Shown one piece after another: positions 5,170 to 5,687 of a stretch of 5,687 nt of DNA (within the stretch, counting starts at the first letter, position 1; every line of letters begins with the position of its first letter). The position numbers were made by a program, and so were the translations under genes. The notes beneath the pieces are model-generated. The model was not told where the DNA came from and did no database searches. It saw only the letters and a program-made list of their open reading frames with translations. Source of the DNA: JADGRF01 sp036382515 (GTDB taxonomy: Bacteria > Myxococcota_A > Polyangia > Polyangiales > JAFGIB01); contig DASVHQ010000213.1 of assembly GCA_036382515.1 (NCBI GenBank), forward strand, positions 1 through 5,687. The letters run 5' to 3'.

Positions 5170-5687
5170 TCGTCCCGTTTCACATCGCTCGCGGTCTTCT
5201 TTTGCGCCTGTGCGCTCTTCGCCGGGCCGCGCGTCGCGCGCGCCGAGGTGGTCGAGCGCGTGGTGGCCGTGGTCAACGACGACGCCATCTTCCTGTCGGA
5301 GCTACGCCGCCGCGCCGCGCCGTTCCTGGAGCAGCTGGCCGCAGACCCCGACGCCAAAGAGCGCAAGGAACACATCAAGAAGCTCTACGATCACTTCCTC
5401 ACGGAGCTGGTCGACGAGCAGCTGATCCAACAGACCTCGCGCAAGATGAACATCACCGTCTCGAGCCTCGACGTGGATCAGGCGATCGAGAACGTGCGCA
5501 ACCAGAACTCGCTCAGCAACGAGCAGTTTTGGGAGGCGGTCAAGGGCCAGGGCTTCACCGAGAAGCAGTACCGCGAGGACGTGCGCAAACAGCTCTTGCG
5601 CCTAAAGGTCACGAACCAAAGGGTGCGTAGCCGCGTCAACATCGGCGAAGACACCGTGAAAGACGAGTACGACGACCGCGTGCGCGC
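5167..5687 (+). CDS. surA: SurA-like periplasmic chaperone / peptidyl-prolyl isomerase, 3' end outside window
   Basis: The frame is open from GTG 5167 to the window end, giving 173 residues without a stop. Residues 1-27 are a Sec signal peptide (SLAVFFCACALFAG, cleavage after ARA). The mature start EVVERVVAVVNDDAIFLSEL is the classic beginning of SurA. TELVDEQLIQQTSRKMNITV (79-98), DQAIENVRNQNSLS (104-117) and the following YREDVRKQLLRLKV match the SurA N-terminal chaperone domain as I recall it from E. coli. The parvulin domain(s) expected next would lie beyond 5687. In Gram-negative bacteria SurA escorts outer-membrane proteins through the periplasm to the BAM complex. It follows the parvulin lipoprotein gene by 2 bases, so the two are probably co-transcribed. 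The symbol is by resemblance; a SurA_N-only or other PpiC-family protein remains possible until the 3' end is seen. Confidence 0.87.
   Translation, partial: MSSRFTSLAVFFCACALFAGPRVARAEVVERVVAVVNDDAIFLSELRRRAAPFLEQLAADPDAKERKEHIKKLYDHFLTELVDEQLIQQTSRKMNITVSSLDVDQAIENVRNQNSLSNEQFWEAVKGQGFTEKQYREDVRKQLLRLKVTNQRVRSRVNIGEDTVKDEYDDRVR

Noticed and set aside
5202..5630. Arg-rich + strand open frame overlapping the surA-like gene
   Set aside because: It is a shifted frame; the GTG 5167 frame carries a signal peptide and clear SurA N-terminal motifs and stays open to the window end.

Overview
The window is very GC-rich, coding throughout, and all supported genes lie on the + strand. The base composition, the gene set (a Bat module, a stand-alone receiver, a parvulin lipoprotein and a SurA-like chaperone) and the protein style suggest a myxobacterium-like member of Myxococcota or another former deltaproteobacterium. 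That placement is inferred; no rRNA or other marker gene is present.

Layout: (1) 1-789, the 3' part of a TPR protein of the BatC type, ending in a long Gln/Lys/Asp-rich tract and a C-terminal KDW motif; (2) 789-2726, batD, a signal-peptide-bearing, membrane-anchored beta-domain protein with a GQPQAA minisatellite; (3) 2723-3526, a batE-like gene with signal peptide, TPRs, a two-helix membrane hairpin and a C-terminal SH3-like domain; (4) 3562-3957, a stand-alone CheY-like receiver; (5) 4019-5164 (or from 3959), a lipoprotein with SurA-N-like and parvulin (PpiC) domains; (6) 5167-5687, the 5' part of a SurA-like periplasmic chaperone gene that runs off the window. No gap between genes exceeds about 61 bases, and no intrinsic terminator or convincing promoter is visible.

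The first three genes overlap (TGATG at 787-791, ATGA at 2723-2726), so they are very probably translationally coupled. They form the end of a Bat (Bacteroides aerotolerance) operon, whose usual upstream members (MoxR ATPase, DUF58 protein, BatA and BatB VWA proteins) would lie left of the window. The MoxR-Bat system is linked to envelope integrity and stress tolerance, but its mechanism is poorly known. Genes 5 and 6 are 2 bases apart and look like a second unit devoted to folding exported proteins. The receiver sits between the two groups. The joint arrangement may be an envelope-maintenance cluster, but that is inference.

No clearly new system is evident. The most notable points are the low-complexity repeats in two neighbouring Bat proteins, the atypical catalytic loop and charged tail of the parvulin lipoprotein, and the receiver with no visible partner.
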